Assembly (NCBI GenBank): GCA_003530935.1
Contig: DPEO01000048.1
Coordinates: 1 to 9,446, forward strand
Origin: Desulfomicrobiaceae bacterium
GTDB taxonomy: Bacteria > Desulfobacterota > Desulfovibrionia > Desulfovibrionales > Desulfomicrobiaceae
DNA: 9,446 nucleotides
Direction of reading: 5' to 3'
This document shows positions 1 through 5,700 of this stretch, in pieces; position 1 is the first letter of the stretch, and each line of letters starts with the position of its first letter. The translations under genes and the position numbers were made by a program. Under the pieces are notes generated by a model. The model was not told the DNA's origin, did no database searches, and worked only from the letters and a program-made list of their open reading frames with translations.

Positions 1-547
1 GCGCGGCGTTTTGGTGCGCGCCGACAGAGTCTGGCGTCATGCTGGCGCGGGTGGCCGGGGTGAGCACGAGTTCGCAGTCTGCGGTGCTGAGCACCGTGCG
101 GCTGATGGCGTGGATGAGGCGTGCCGATACGTGGAGGATGTGGCCGCTTTGTGCGTAAGTGCCGGTGAGCACCGCTTGGGCGGAGACAGGGCTTGCCAGT
201 GCGCGCTCGTTGCGGGTGAGGGCGAACTCCCCTTGCATGGGGGTGATGCGCAAGGATTGGGCGCGCAAGCGCACTTCAGACAGGGAAAATCCCCACCGGG
301 CCAGGGCGTCGGCGGTGCGTTCCGCGAGCAGGCGTCCCAGCGGCGAGGTGGCCTCGACGTCATCCAAGGGCACGAACACCGTAGGGACCACAGGTTGGCT
401 GCGGTCCAGACGCAAGGTGAGGTTGGCGGCCAGTTGCTCCGCCAAAGAGTTGGCGGCCTCGGTCTCCGAAGTGGTGCGGCAGGAAGACGCCGTGGCCAAG
501 GGAGCGGTCATCGCCAGGAGGAGTAGGAAGAAGAGCAGGGCACGCAT
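1..547 (-). CDS. FlgO-type exported flagellar protein, C-terminus cut by window edge
   Basis: Reading leftward from the ATG at 545-547 gives 182 codons with no stop, so the gene continues past base 1. Residues 1-20 are a short charged start followed by a Leu/Phe-rich stretch, a clear export signal. Cys23 follows Ala-Ser-Ser, so lipidation is possible, but the lipobox is poor. Residues about 34-95 have the pattern of the FlgO domain: a helix with LAEQLAANL, a beta strand with VVPTVFVPLDDV, then SPLGRLLAERTADALARWGF. FlgO proteins are outer-membrane-associated flagellar accessory proteins, known best from Vibrio. The gene starts 3 nt after the stop of the upstream lipoprotein gene; a GGAG overlapping that stop can serve as ribosome site. 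Both genes lie behind a sigma-28 promoter, which supports a flagellar role. The family call is from pattern memory; the start is well supported. Confidence 0.75.
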   Translation of the reverse strand, partial: MRALLFFLLLLAMTAPLATASSCRTTSETEAANSLAEQLAANLTLRLDRSQPVVPTVFVPLDDVEATSPLGRLLAERTADALARWGFSLSEVRLRAQSLRITPMQGEFALTRNERALASPVSAQAVLTGTYAQSGHILHVSARLIHAISRTVLSTADCELVLTPATRASMTPDSVGAHQNAA

Positions 548-550
548 GGC

Positions 551-1225
551 TTACTCCACAAGGATGTAGTGTTTGAGCGGAGAAGCGGGGATGGCGGGTC
601 CGGGCTGGTAGAGGCGCTGCTCCTCCGGCGGGATGTAGAAAACCGTGCTCGTGTGGGCAAGGACGCGGGGGCCGAGGTAGAGCCCTGCAGTGAGCACCAT
701 TTCCGTGGTTGGCGCGTAGCGGGTGTACTCCCCTCGGTCTTCACGCACCACGGGGAGATCGAGGTAGCGGCCGCGTTCGTCTTTGCCTTGGACAAAGCCC
801 GGGTTGGGCACTGTGCGGACGCGTCCGCCTTCCGTGCGCCAATGATGTTGAACCATTTGGGTGGTTATCTCCAGGGTGAGCGCTCCATCTGGCGTCGTGG
901 CCAGGGGAATGCCCTGTTTGCTGAGGGATTCCAGAAGAAATTGGCGGAAGTTTTGGGCAAAGGGGGTGGTCCCCATAGGGGCGAGAAAAACAGGGAGGCT
1001 GCCGTCCGGATAGGCGCGTAGATAGGCTTCGGCCATGACGAGTCCTACGCGGCGGGCAGCCTCCTGCCAATGCTGGGCGCTCTCCAGGGTGTGCTGGGTG
1101 GTGAAGGCAAAGCCTACCGGCGCCGGCACCCGGGCGGTTTGCAGATCGGTTTCGGGGCCAAAGGGCAGGATGCGGCCCGCGCATGCGGTAAGCAGGGCAA
1201 GGGCAAGGATGGGGGCAGAACGCAT
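551..1225 (-). CDS. Putative outer-membrane lipoprotein in flagellar-regulated operon
   Basis: This 224-residue protein begins at the ATG at 1223-1225, not at the longer upstream in-frame ATG: an AGGAGGT ribosome site (1229-1235) lies just before it, and the N-terminus then becomes a lipoprotein signal. Residues 1-14 are hydrophobic and end in the lipobox Leu-Thr-Ala-Cys15. The residue after the cysteine is Ala, not Asp, which favours outer-membrane sorting by the rule known in enterics. I recognise no catalytic motif. Residues about 180-215 (TTEMVLTAGLYLGPR, then VFYIPPEEQRLYQ) resemble the strand-rich C-terminal part of FlgO-like lipoproteins, and the next gene, 3 nt downstream, is FlgO-like. 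By analogy with flgO-flgP of Vibrio it may be a structural partner in the outer membrane around the flagellar motor; that is inference. It is the first gene behind the sigma-28 promoter at 1264-1290. Confidence 0.75.
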   Translation of the reverse strand: MRSAPILALALLTACAGRILPFGPETDLQTARVPAPVGFAFTTQHTLESAQHWQEAARRVGLVMAEAYLRAYPDGSLPVFLAPMGTTPFAQNFRQFLLESLSKQGIPLATTPDGALTLEITTQMVQHHWRTEGGRVRTVPNPGFVQGKDERGRYLDLPVVREDRGEYTRYAPTTEMVLTAGLYLGPRVLAHTSTVFYIPPEEQRLYQPGPAIPASPLKHYILVE

Positions 1226-1263
1226 GGGACCTCCTGTGCGCCGGGAAGGTGCGCTTTCTCGGT

Positions 1264-1290
1264 GTATCGGCATGGAGGAGGAAAACTTTA
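1264..1290 (-). promoter_or_regulatory. Sigma-28 (FliA) flagellar promoter
   Basis: On the minus strand TAAAGTTT (1283-1290) is followed by exactly 11 bases and then GCCGATAC (1264-1271). The known FliA consensus is TAAAGTTT-N11-GCCGATAA, so 15 of 16 positions match with exact spacing. The expected transcript starts near 1257, leaving about 30 nt of leader with an AGGAGGT site before the lipoprotein ATG at 1225. Confidence 0.85.
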
Positions 1291-1450
1291 GGTCGAGAGC
1301 GCCCCCGGGAATCAGTTGCGGCAGGCTTTCCAGCACCCAGCGGGCAGGGATGGTCCGCTGCCTTCAGTTCAGTGCCCCCGGTACCAGAGGGGAGCTTTTT
1401 CGTTTCGTGGACGGTCATCATTGCCGGGGTGGGGCATGGAAGAAAGCCAG

Positions 1451-1462
1451 GCACGGCCGTGC
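1451..1462. repeat. 12-bp perfect palindrome between hydG and the flagellar operon
   Basis: GCACGGCCGTGC reads the same on both strands. It lies in the 343-nt gap 1226-1568, about 110 nt beyond the hydG stop and about 160 nt upstream of the sigma-28 promoter. It could be an operator or chance in GC-rich DNA; no partner site was seen. Confidence 0.3.
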
Positions 1463-1523
1463 GATGATTGTTGAAAGGCCCCCTATGTTCTCGGCGCGAA
1501 CTGTTCCCCACCCAGAGCATGAG

Positions 1524-1548
1524 CTGGGGGCTCCCCCAGGGGAGCCCT
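1524..1548 (-). terminator. GC-rich hairpin after hydG, possible transcription stop
   Basis: GGGCTCCC (1528-1535) pairs perfectly with GGGAGCCC (1540-1547) around a 4-base loop. An overlapping alternative pairs CTGGGGG (1524-1530) with CCCCCAG (1533-1539). It sits about 20 nt past the hydG stop, where a terminator is expected, but no T-run follows on the minus strand, so it is not a classical intrinsic terminator. The rest of the gap 1226-1568 shows no convincing gene. Confidence 0.35.
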
Positions 1549-1568
1549 GGATTCCTCCGTGGATGCGG

Positions 1569-2975
1569 CTAGAAATAGAGGTCACGCTCTCCTGCCTCGA
1601 GTCGGGTAAACCGCTGGAGGAGAACGGCCTTGCGGTGGCTATCGGGGTAATTTTCCAATTCTTGGGCTAAGAGGGTCTCACCTGCCTGGCGGGTGGCAGG
1701 GGATGCGTAATCGAGAAGGTATTCTTTGAAAGTGAGCATGGCGTTGGGGCGGCAGAAGTCTTGAATGAAGCCTTTTTTGGCCAGAGCCATGAAGTGCTCT
1801 CCGGTGCGACCCAAACGATAGCAGGCGGTGCACCAGGAGGGGATGTAGCCATGTTCCCGAACGATGGCGCCGATGACCTCGTCGAGGGAGCGGTTGTCGC
1901 CAATGCAGAACTGCTGCACTTCAGGCCGGTTGTACTCGGGGTCGGAGTAGGCACCAGGATAGGTACGTGAGCCTGCAGAAAGTTGGGATACCCCTACTTC
2001 CAGGAGTTCCTTGCGCAACTCCGGTCGCTCCCGCGTGGTGAGGATAAGGCCGGTGTACGGTACGGCCAGTCGTAGTACTGCCACGATTTTCTTGAATTGG
2101 TGGTCCGACACGGGATGCGGCGGATGGAAGGCGACTTCCGAGCCCAACGCCGGCTCCAATCGAGGGAAGGAGATGGTGTGCGGCCCCACGCCGAAATCTT
2201 TCTCCAACTGTGCCGCATGATACAGCAGACCGAGGACTTCGAAGGTGGAGTCGAAAAGCCCAAAGAGCGCTCCAAGGGCTACGTCGTCAATACCGGCCTC
2301 TTGGGCCCGGTGCAAGGCATAAAGACGCCAGAGGTAGTCTTGTTTGCGACCCGCTGGATGCATGGCGGCATAGGTTTCTTGATGGTAGGTTTCTTGGAAG
2401 CATTGATAGGTGCCAATGCCTGCCTCGTGGAGCAGGCGAAAGCCTTCGACATCGAGGGGGGCGCAATTGATGTTGACCCTTCGGATCTCTCCGCTCTTTT
2501 GTGATGTTACTGCATAGACGGTATGGACGGTCTCGGCGATCCATTGGGCACCGAATTTGGGATGCTCACCGTATACCAGAAGCAGACGCTTATGCCCGAT
2601 GTTTTCCAATACCTCGACTTCTCGCCGAATCTTTTCCTTGGAAAGCGTCTTGCGGATAAGTTCTTTGTTTTTGGCATTGAATCCACAGTACCTGCACTGA
2701 TTGGAACATTCGTTGGTGATGTAGAGCGGAGCAAAAAGAACGAGCCTGTTCCCATAGATACGTTTTTTGACATGGAGCGCAGCGTCGAAGATTGCCGCAT
2801 CGATATCTCGGTCTGTATTTTGGAGCAGAATAGCCGCCTCTTTGGGAAGAAGCCCCGTGCATGTCTTTGCTTTTTCAATGATATCGAGAGCCTGTTCAGA
2901 TGATGCTGTTTTTGCCGCCTCTATGTCCTGCCAGATTTGGTGTTCGTCGATGAAATTGGGTGTGCTCTTTTTCAT
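1569..2975 (-). CDS. hydG: HydG, radical SAM tyrosine lyase for [FeFe]-hydrogenase maturation
   Basis: HydG cleaves tyrosine with S-adenosylmethionine chemistry to p-cresol plus a fragment that yields CO and cyanide, and releases the Fe(CO)2(CN) unit used to build the hydrogenase two-iron site. It acts in the cytoplasm. The radical SAM motif C-x3-C-x2-C is at Cys90, Cys94 and Cys97. The HydG-specific C-terminal motif C-x2-C-x22-C, which binds the auxiliary cluster where CO and cyanide are delivered, is intact at Cys382, Cys385 and Cys408. This motif separates HydG from ThiH, and the 468-residue length is normal. Start: AGGAGG (2984-2989) is 8 nt before the ATG. The TM1266-type gene ends 14 nt upstream, so the two form an operon read leftward. 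A GC-rich hairpin follows the stop. Confidence 0.97.
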   Translation of the reverse strand: MKKSTPNFIDEHQIWQDIEAAKTASSEQALDIIEKAKTCTGLLPKEAAILLQNTDRDIDAAIFDAALHVKKRIYGNRLVLFAPLYITNECSNQCRYCGFNAKNKELIRKTLSKEKIRREVEVLENIGHKRLLLVYGEHPKFGAQWIAETVHTVYAVTSQKSGEIRRVNINCAPLDVEGFRLLHEAGIGTYQCFQETYHQETYAAMHPAGRKQDYLWRLYALHRAQEAGIDDVALGALFGLFDSTFEVLGLLYHAAQLEKDFGVGPHTISFPRLEPALGSEVAFHPPHPVSDHQFKKIVAVLRLAVPYTGLILTTRERPELRKELLEVGVSQLSAGSRTYPGAYSDPEYNRPEVQQFCIGDNRSLDEVIGAIVREHGYIPSWCTACYRLGRTGEHFMALAKKGFIQDFCRPNAMLTFKEYLLDYASPATRQAGETLLAQELENYPDSHRKAVLLQRFTRLEAGERDLYF

Positions 2976-2989
2976 GGCGTCATCCTCCT

Positions 2990-3235
2990 CTACGCTACAA
3001 ATGATTTGACGCGAACGCCTTCGACCATGCCCAGTTTTCCCGTGAGGGCGCCTACCTCATCGGTGGTCGCCTCGACGATGAGGCCGATGACATGGATGCC
3101 TTTTTCCCGAAAAGGCAGACCAATGCGGCCGGCGATGAGTTCTGCGTATTCGCTGAGGAGGGCGTTGACTTCAGGAGCGGCATTTTTGCGCTCCCGGATA
3201 AAAATGCCAATGATACCGATGCGTTTCTCCATCAT
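2990..3235 (-). CDS. TM1266-type [FeFe]-hydrogenase system putative regulator
   Basis: This 81-residue protein starts at ATG 3233-3235, or one codon later at a second ATG; AAAGGAG (3241-3247) precedes both. A longer in-frame start at 3364 gives an Arg/Pro-rich leader overlapping the structured leader RNA and is rejected. The sequence (MEKRIGIIGIFI, then APEVNALLSEYAELIAGRIGLPF, IHVIGLIVEATTDEVGALTGKLGM, VEGVRVKSFVA) fits the small family placed next to hydrogenase maturation genes and named after Thermotoga TM1266. Its beta-alpha-beta-beta-alpha-beta pattern resembles the ACT-like ligand-binding domain of NikR but with no DNA-binding part, so direct DNA binding is not obvious. The proposed regulatory role is inherited from the family name and is weakly established. 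It is the first gene of the hydG operon. Confidence 0.9.
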   Translation of the reverse strand: MMEKRIGIIGIFIRERKNAAPEVNALLSEYAELIAGRIGLPFREKGIHVIGLIVEATTDEVGALTGKLGMVEGVRVKSFVA

Positions 3236-3287
3236 CAAGACTCCTTTGAGCTGCGGAGGAGAACGCGGCGGCGGTGGGGGCGCGAAC

Positions 3288-3357
3288 AGAACATGCCTCT
3301 CGGGCAAGTGTGTTCTCGCCCTGAGGTTCAGGGGACCCCTTCCCGCAGGCATGTTCT
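3288..3357 (-). ncRNA. Structured leader RNA candidate upstream of the TM1266-type gene and hydG
   Basis: In the leader, AGAACATGCCT (3288-3298) and AGGCATGTTCT (3347-3357) are perfect 11-bp inverted copies that would close a long helix. Inside it CGGG (3301-3304) can pair with CCCG (3342-3345), and CCCTGA (3319-3324) with TCAGGG (3328-3333) around a 3-base loop. Competing pairings exist: GGGC (3302-3305) with GCCC (3318-3321), and AGGG (3330-3333) with CCCT (3337-3340). A stem-branch layout with alternative folds before a short operon suggests a cis-acting RNA, but I recognise no known riboswitch. The two 11-mers could instead be protein-binding half sites. Confidence 0.4.
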
Positions 3358-3381
3358 CCGCCAATGGCTATGTGCGGAGGC

Positions 3382-3410
3382 ATCATGCCTTGGGCTGGGG
3401 GAGGAGTCAA
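3382..3410 (-). promoter_or_regulatory. Sigma-70-like promoter candidate for the TM1266-type gene and hydG
   Basis: On the minus strand TTGACT (3405-3410) and CATGAT (3382-3387) are separated by 17 bases; they match the sigma-70 consensus at 5 of 6 and 4 of 6 positions. Transcription would start near 3375, giving a leader of about 140 nt that contains the structured element at 3288-3357. An AT-rich stretch lies directly upstream and could act as an UP element. Confidence 0.45.
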
Positions 3411-3561
3411 TATTTTTTTACAAAAAAAGAGTATAAAATAGAAATTAGTGTTACTATAATAAAAAAATATTTGAAATTTTTTATCTTTTTGAAAAGCTTT
3501 TTTTCTTTGCAGAAAGAATGTTGACACTAATGAATACTCAATTCTAAATGGTAACACATTT
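3405..3561. promoter_or_regulatory. AT-rich divergent control region with repeated ACACTAAT-like elements
   Basis: About 150 bp are rich in A and T runs, unlike the GC-rich DNA on both sides. Three related elements are visible: ATTAGTGTTAC (3444-3454), which on the other strand reads GTAACACTAAT; TTGACACTAAT (3521-3531); and GGTAACACATT (3550-3560). The first two contain a perfect inverted 8-mer pair (3444-3451 and 3524-3531). The third lies in the inverted repeat AAATG-N6-CATTT (3546-3561). The second overlaps the -35 box of the hydA promoter candidate, so these may be sites of a shared regulator. No coding sequence is seen here. Confidence 0.4.
3521..3548 (+). promoter_or_regulatory. Sigma-70-like promoter candidate for hydA-hydB
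   Basis: TTGACA (3521-3526) is a perfect -35 box. The best -10 is TCTAAA (3543-3548), 16 bases downstream, matching 4 of 6 positions of TATAAT. Upstream A/T runs could help polymerase binding. Initiation near 3556 would give a leader of about 130 nt carrying a 13-codon ORF. Confidence 0.5.
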
Positions 3562-3609
3562 CTGTGGGGCCAATGGGTGCACGGTGCTGCTTGCGGGAAA
3601 ATTTCCAAG

Positions 3610-3620
3610 TAAGGAGGTGA
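3610..3620 (+). promoter_or_regulatory. Perfect Shine-Dalgarno sequence before a 13-codon ORF
   Basis: TAAGGAGGTGA is a full-length match to the anti-Shine-Dalgarno end of 16S rRNA and stands 2 bases before ATG 3623-3625. A second strong site (AAGGAGGT, 3671-3678) exactly 60 nt further on serves hydA itself, so the leader has two independent initiation sites. Confidence 0.7.
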
Positions 3621-3622
3621 GC

Positions 3623-3664
3623 ATGCCCTCGGAACTGGCGGCAGTGCCGTCACCAACTCGTTGA
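3623..3664 (+). CDS. Putative 13-residue leader peptide upstream of hydA
   Basis: ATG 3623-3625 opens a 13-codon frame, MPSELAAVPSPTR, that stops at TGA 3662-3664, six bases before the hydA ribosome site. The start has an unusually perfect Shine-Dalgarno sequence with good spacing, so ribosomes should load here. The peptide shows no run of a single amino acid as in classical attenuators, though there is a Pro-Ser-Pro near the end. The segment contains CGGCA-G-TGCCG (3638-3648), a small potential stem. Its function, if any, may be translational coupling or control of hydA. It could be a chance frame; the strong ribosome site argues against that. Confidence 0.45.
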   Translation: MPSELAAVPSPTR

Positions 3665-3686
3665 AAAAACAAGGAGGTAAAGGCGT

Positions 3687-4952
3687 ATGGAACGGATTAT
3701 CATGGAAAAAGTGGAGTATGAAGACCACGCTCCGGATCCCAAGGCGAATCCGGATGAACTGTACTTCATCAAGATTGACCCAGAAAAATGTATTGGTTGT
3801 GACACTTGCCAGCAGTACTGTCCTACCAATGCCGTATATGGTGAGACAGGAGAGCCGCATAGTATTCCTCATATTGAACTATGTATTAATTGCGGCCAAT
3901 GTCTGACGCATTGTCCTGTTGGAGCAATTTATGAGGCTCAGTCTTGGGTTTCTGAAATTGAAAAGAAGCTCAAAGATCCAAACATCAAAGTTATAGCAAT
4001 GCCTGCGCCTGCTGTTCGGTATGCTTTGGGTGATTGTTTTGGGATGCCTGTTGGATCAGTTTCCACAGGAAAGATGCTCAGTGCATTGCAGAAGCTTGGC
4101 TTTGATCATGTGTGGGACAATGAGTTCACGGCCGATGTGACCATCTGGGAGGAAGGTACGGAGTTCATTGGTCGGCTCACCAAAAAGATCGACGCCCCCT
4201 TGCCGCAGTTTACGTCGTGCTGTCCGGGCTGGCACAAGTATGTGGAGTCGTTCTATCCAGAACTTCTTCCGCATCTCTCGACGGCCAAGTCGCCCATTGG
4301 CATGATGGGGGCTTTGGCCAAGACCTACGGCGCTGATACCATGAAGTATGATCGCGCCAAAGTTTATACGGTCTCTATCATGCCGTGCACGGCCAAGAAG
4401 TACGAAGGGATGCGTCCGGATTTGTGGTCCAGTGGTTACCACGACATCGACGCGACCATCGACACCCGTGAATTGGCGTATATGATCAAGAAGGCGGGGA
4501 TTGACTTCGCGAACCTTCCCGATGGCTCTCGGGATACGCTAATGGGCGAGTCCACGGGCGGCGCCACCATCTTTGGAGTGACCGGGGGCGTCATGGAAGC
4601 GGCCTTGCGCTATGCCTATCAAGCCGTCACCGGCAAGAAACCGGAGACCTGGGACTTTAAACTGGTGCGTGGGCTCGGTGGCCTCAAAGAAGGCACCGTT
4701 ACCGTGGGTGACGTGAAGGTCAATGTGGCAGTGGTCCACGGGGCCAAGCGTTTCCGCGACGTGTGCGAAACCATCAAGTCCGGTAAGGCGCCATGGCATT
4801 TTGTAGAATTCATGGCCTGCCCGGGCGGCTGTGTTTGTGGCGGTGGTCAGCCCATTATGCCGGGTGTCCTCGAATCCATGGACCGCACCACGACCAAGTT
4901 TTATGCTGGGCTCAAGAAGCGGCTGCGCATGATGGCAGAAAATAAGGCCTAA
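3687..4952 (+). CDS. hydA: HydA, large subunit of periplasmic [FeFe]-hydrogenase
   Basis: HydA catalyses reversible H2 oxidation to protons and electrons. The 421 residues match the length of Desulfovibrio HydA. Order: two [4Fe-4S] ferredoxin motifs (Cys35, 38, 41, 45 and Cys66, 69, 72, 76), then the H-cluster domain with TSCCPGW (Cys178, Cys179), MPCTAKK (Cys234) and the motif with Cys378 and Cys382. Cys179, 234, 378 and 382 hold the H cluster; Cys178, Glu156, Ser198 and Glu240 of the known proton path are all present. The protein lacks the C-terminal small-subunit region, which HydB supplies. ATG 3687 has AAGGAGGT 8 nt upstream and aligns with known N-termini. HydA has no signal and should leave the cytoplasm with HydB through Tat. 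Its first 400 or so bases are clearly richer in A/T at third positions than the rest. Confidence 0.98.
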   Translation: MERIIMEKVEYEDHAPDPKANPDELYFIKIDPEKCIGCDTCQQYCPTNAVYGETGEPHSIPHIELCINCGQCLTHCPVGAIYEAQSWVSEIEKKLKDPNIKVIAMPAPAVRYALGDCFGMPVGSVSTGKMLSALQKLGFDHVWDNEFTADVTIWEEGTEFIGRLTKKIDAPLPQFTSCCPGWHKYVESFYPELLPHLSTAKSPIGMMGALAKTYGADTMKYDRAKVYTVSIMPCTAKKYEGMRPDLWSSGYHDIDATIDTRELAYMIKKAGIDFANLPDGSRDTLMGESTGGATIFGVTGGVMEAALRYAYQAVTGKKPETWDFKLVRGLGGLKEGTVTVGDVKVNVAVVHGAKRFRDVCETIKSGKAPWHFVEFMACPGGCVCGGGQPIMPGVLESMDRTTTKFYAGLKKRLRMMAENKA

Positions 4953-4964
4953 GGAGAGAAGACC

Positions 4965-5339
4965 ATGCGTATGATGGAGTTTACTCGTCGTCAGTTTCTG
5001 AAGGTGGGGTGCATTGCCTGCGGCGCTACATTGGTGAGCTTGCGGTGGACGGCGCGGGCAGTCGCTGCCGCCAAAACCCTCAAAGACTATATGCTCGACC
5101 GTATCAATGGGGTATACGGAGCGGATGCCGGTTTCAAATTCCGTGCATCTCAAGAAAATCCTCAGGTCATCAAACTGTACAAAGATTGGCTGGAACACCC
5201 CAATAGTCATAAGGCCCATCAGTTCCTCCACATGCATTTCACTGATCGCTCGAAAGGTGTGAAGCGTCTTATCGCTGATGGCAAGTATCCGAATCCGCGT
5301 GCCAAGGAATTCCAAGGAAATACCTATCCGTATGAATAA
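4965..5339 (+). CDS. hydB: HydB, small subunit of periplasmic [FeFe]-hydrogenase with Tat signal
   Basis: HydB wraps around HydA and carries the export signal for both. The 124 residues begin with a twin-arginine motif TRRQFLK (residues 7-13), a moderately hydrophobic stretch to about residue 28, and a likely cleavage site after Ala32-Val33-Ala34. The mature part has the Desulfovibrio HydB pattern KDYMLDRINGVYGADA near its start and NPRAKEFQG then YPYE at its end. Start: AAGGAG (4951-4956) overlaps the hydA stop and lies 8 nt before ATG 4965; other in-frame ATGs two and three codons later are less well spaced. The gene follows hydA by 12 nt and is surely cotranscribed. Cys16 and Cys19 fall in the signal and should be removed. 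The mature dimer would act in the periplasm, normally with cytochrome c3. Confidence 0.97.
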   Translation: MRMMEFTRRQFLKVGCIACGATLVSLRWTARAVAAAKTLKDYMLDRINGVYGADAGFKFRASQENPQVIKLYKDWLEHPNSHKAHQFLHMHFTDRSKGVKRLIADGKYPNPRAKEFQGNTYPYE

Positions 5340-5499
5340 CGGATGATGTGCGTTCCTTCCCCATGGCCTGAGATCAGGAAATTTTCTGCGTTCGAGGGTT
5401 GGGGAATGGGATTTTTACCTCCGTGTACAACAGCTCCGGATATCCTCCATATCAACCAGTTCAACGAATCGCATTCATTGATTGCGGTAGGAAAATCCG

Positions 5500-5527
5500 G
5501 ACCACCATCTTGAAATGGTCGTTTTTT
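5500..5527 (+). terminator. Probable intrinsic terminator of hydA-hydB
   Basis: ACCAT (5504-5508) pairs with ATGGT (5515-5519) around a 6-base loop; alternatively GACCA (5500-5504) pairs with TGGTC (5516-5520). A run of six T (5522-5527) follows immediately. The stem is short, so strength is uncertain. It lies 161 nt after the hydB stop. A weaker hairpin CCTG-AGAT-CAGG (5367-5378), followed by A and T bases, is an alternative nearer to hydB. I see no gene in 5340-5500. Confidence 0.45.
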
Positions 5528-5538
5528 CGCTTCATAAT
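5510..5538 (+). promoter_or_regulatory. Sigma-70-like promoter candidate for hydE-lyase-hydF
   Basis: TTGAAA (5510-5515) and CATAAT (5533-5538) stand 17 bases apart, each matching 5 of 6 consensus positions. Initiation near 5545 would give a leader of about 130 nt before hydE. The -35 box lies inside the terminator hairpin at 5500-5527, so the two readings overlap; both can hold. CATAAT is also part of the near-palindrome TTCATAATGAA (5531-5541). Confidence 0.45.
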
Positions 5539-5543
5539 GAATA

Positions 5544-5700
5544 TTGGGAATTGCATTTCCTTATGAGGTGCAGGCGCGCGGTAAGGCGCCCATCGAATAT
5601 TTTGTTGAGGAAACGGGCTGATGAGAGACTGTTGCGTACCGTGGCGGAGCACCGCCTCTTCGTCGAGAGGGAGGGCTATGTCTCTTGGGAACACCCATGG
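5544..5700 (+). pseudogene. Possible decayed or frameshifted coding sequence upstream of hydE
   Basis: The leader of hydE reads as protein-like sequence in two different frames in turn. One frame gives YEVQARGKAPIEYFVEETG and stops at 5616-5618. The next frame continues without a break as ADERLLRTVAEHR then LFVEREGYVS, with strongly G/C third positions as in the nearby genes. The hydE frame takes over at about 5678. Each change is a shift of one base. I do not recognise the protein. It may be a gene fragment, an N-terminal extension broken by frameshifts, sequencing errors, or chance. Confidence 0.25.

Noticed and set aside
37..363. Minus-strand frame of 108 codons
   Set aside because: It is the shifted frame of the FlgO-like gene, rich in Pro, Ser and Cys, with no support beyond being open.
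741..1520. Long minus-strand frame of 259 codons
   Set aside because: It overlaps the lipoprotein gene in another frame, is rich in Pro, Arg and His as expected of a shadow, and has neither a ribosome site nor recognisable motifs.
2097..2504. Plus-strand frame of 135 codons opposite hydG
   Set aside because: It is antisense to the conserved radical SAM region of hydG with no ribosome site or family pattern.
2990..3364. Longer start of the TM1266-type protein at 3364
   Set aside because: The extra 43 residues are Arg- and Pro-rich, overlap the structured leader, and the conserved protein begins at the Met-Met with its own ribosome site.
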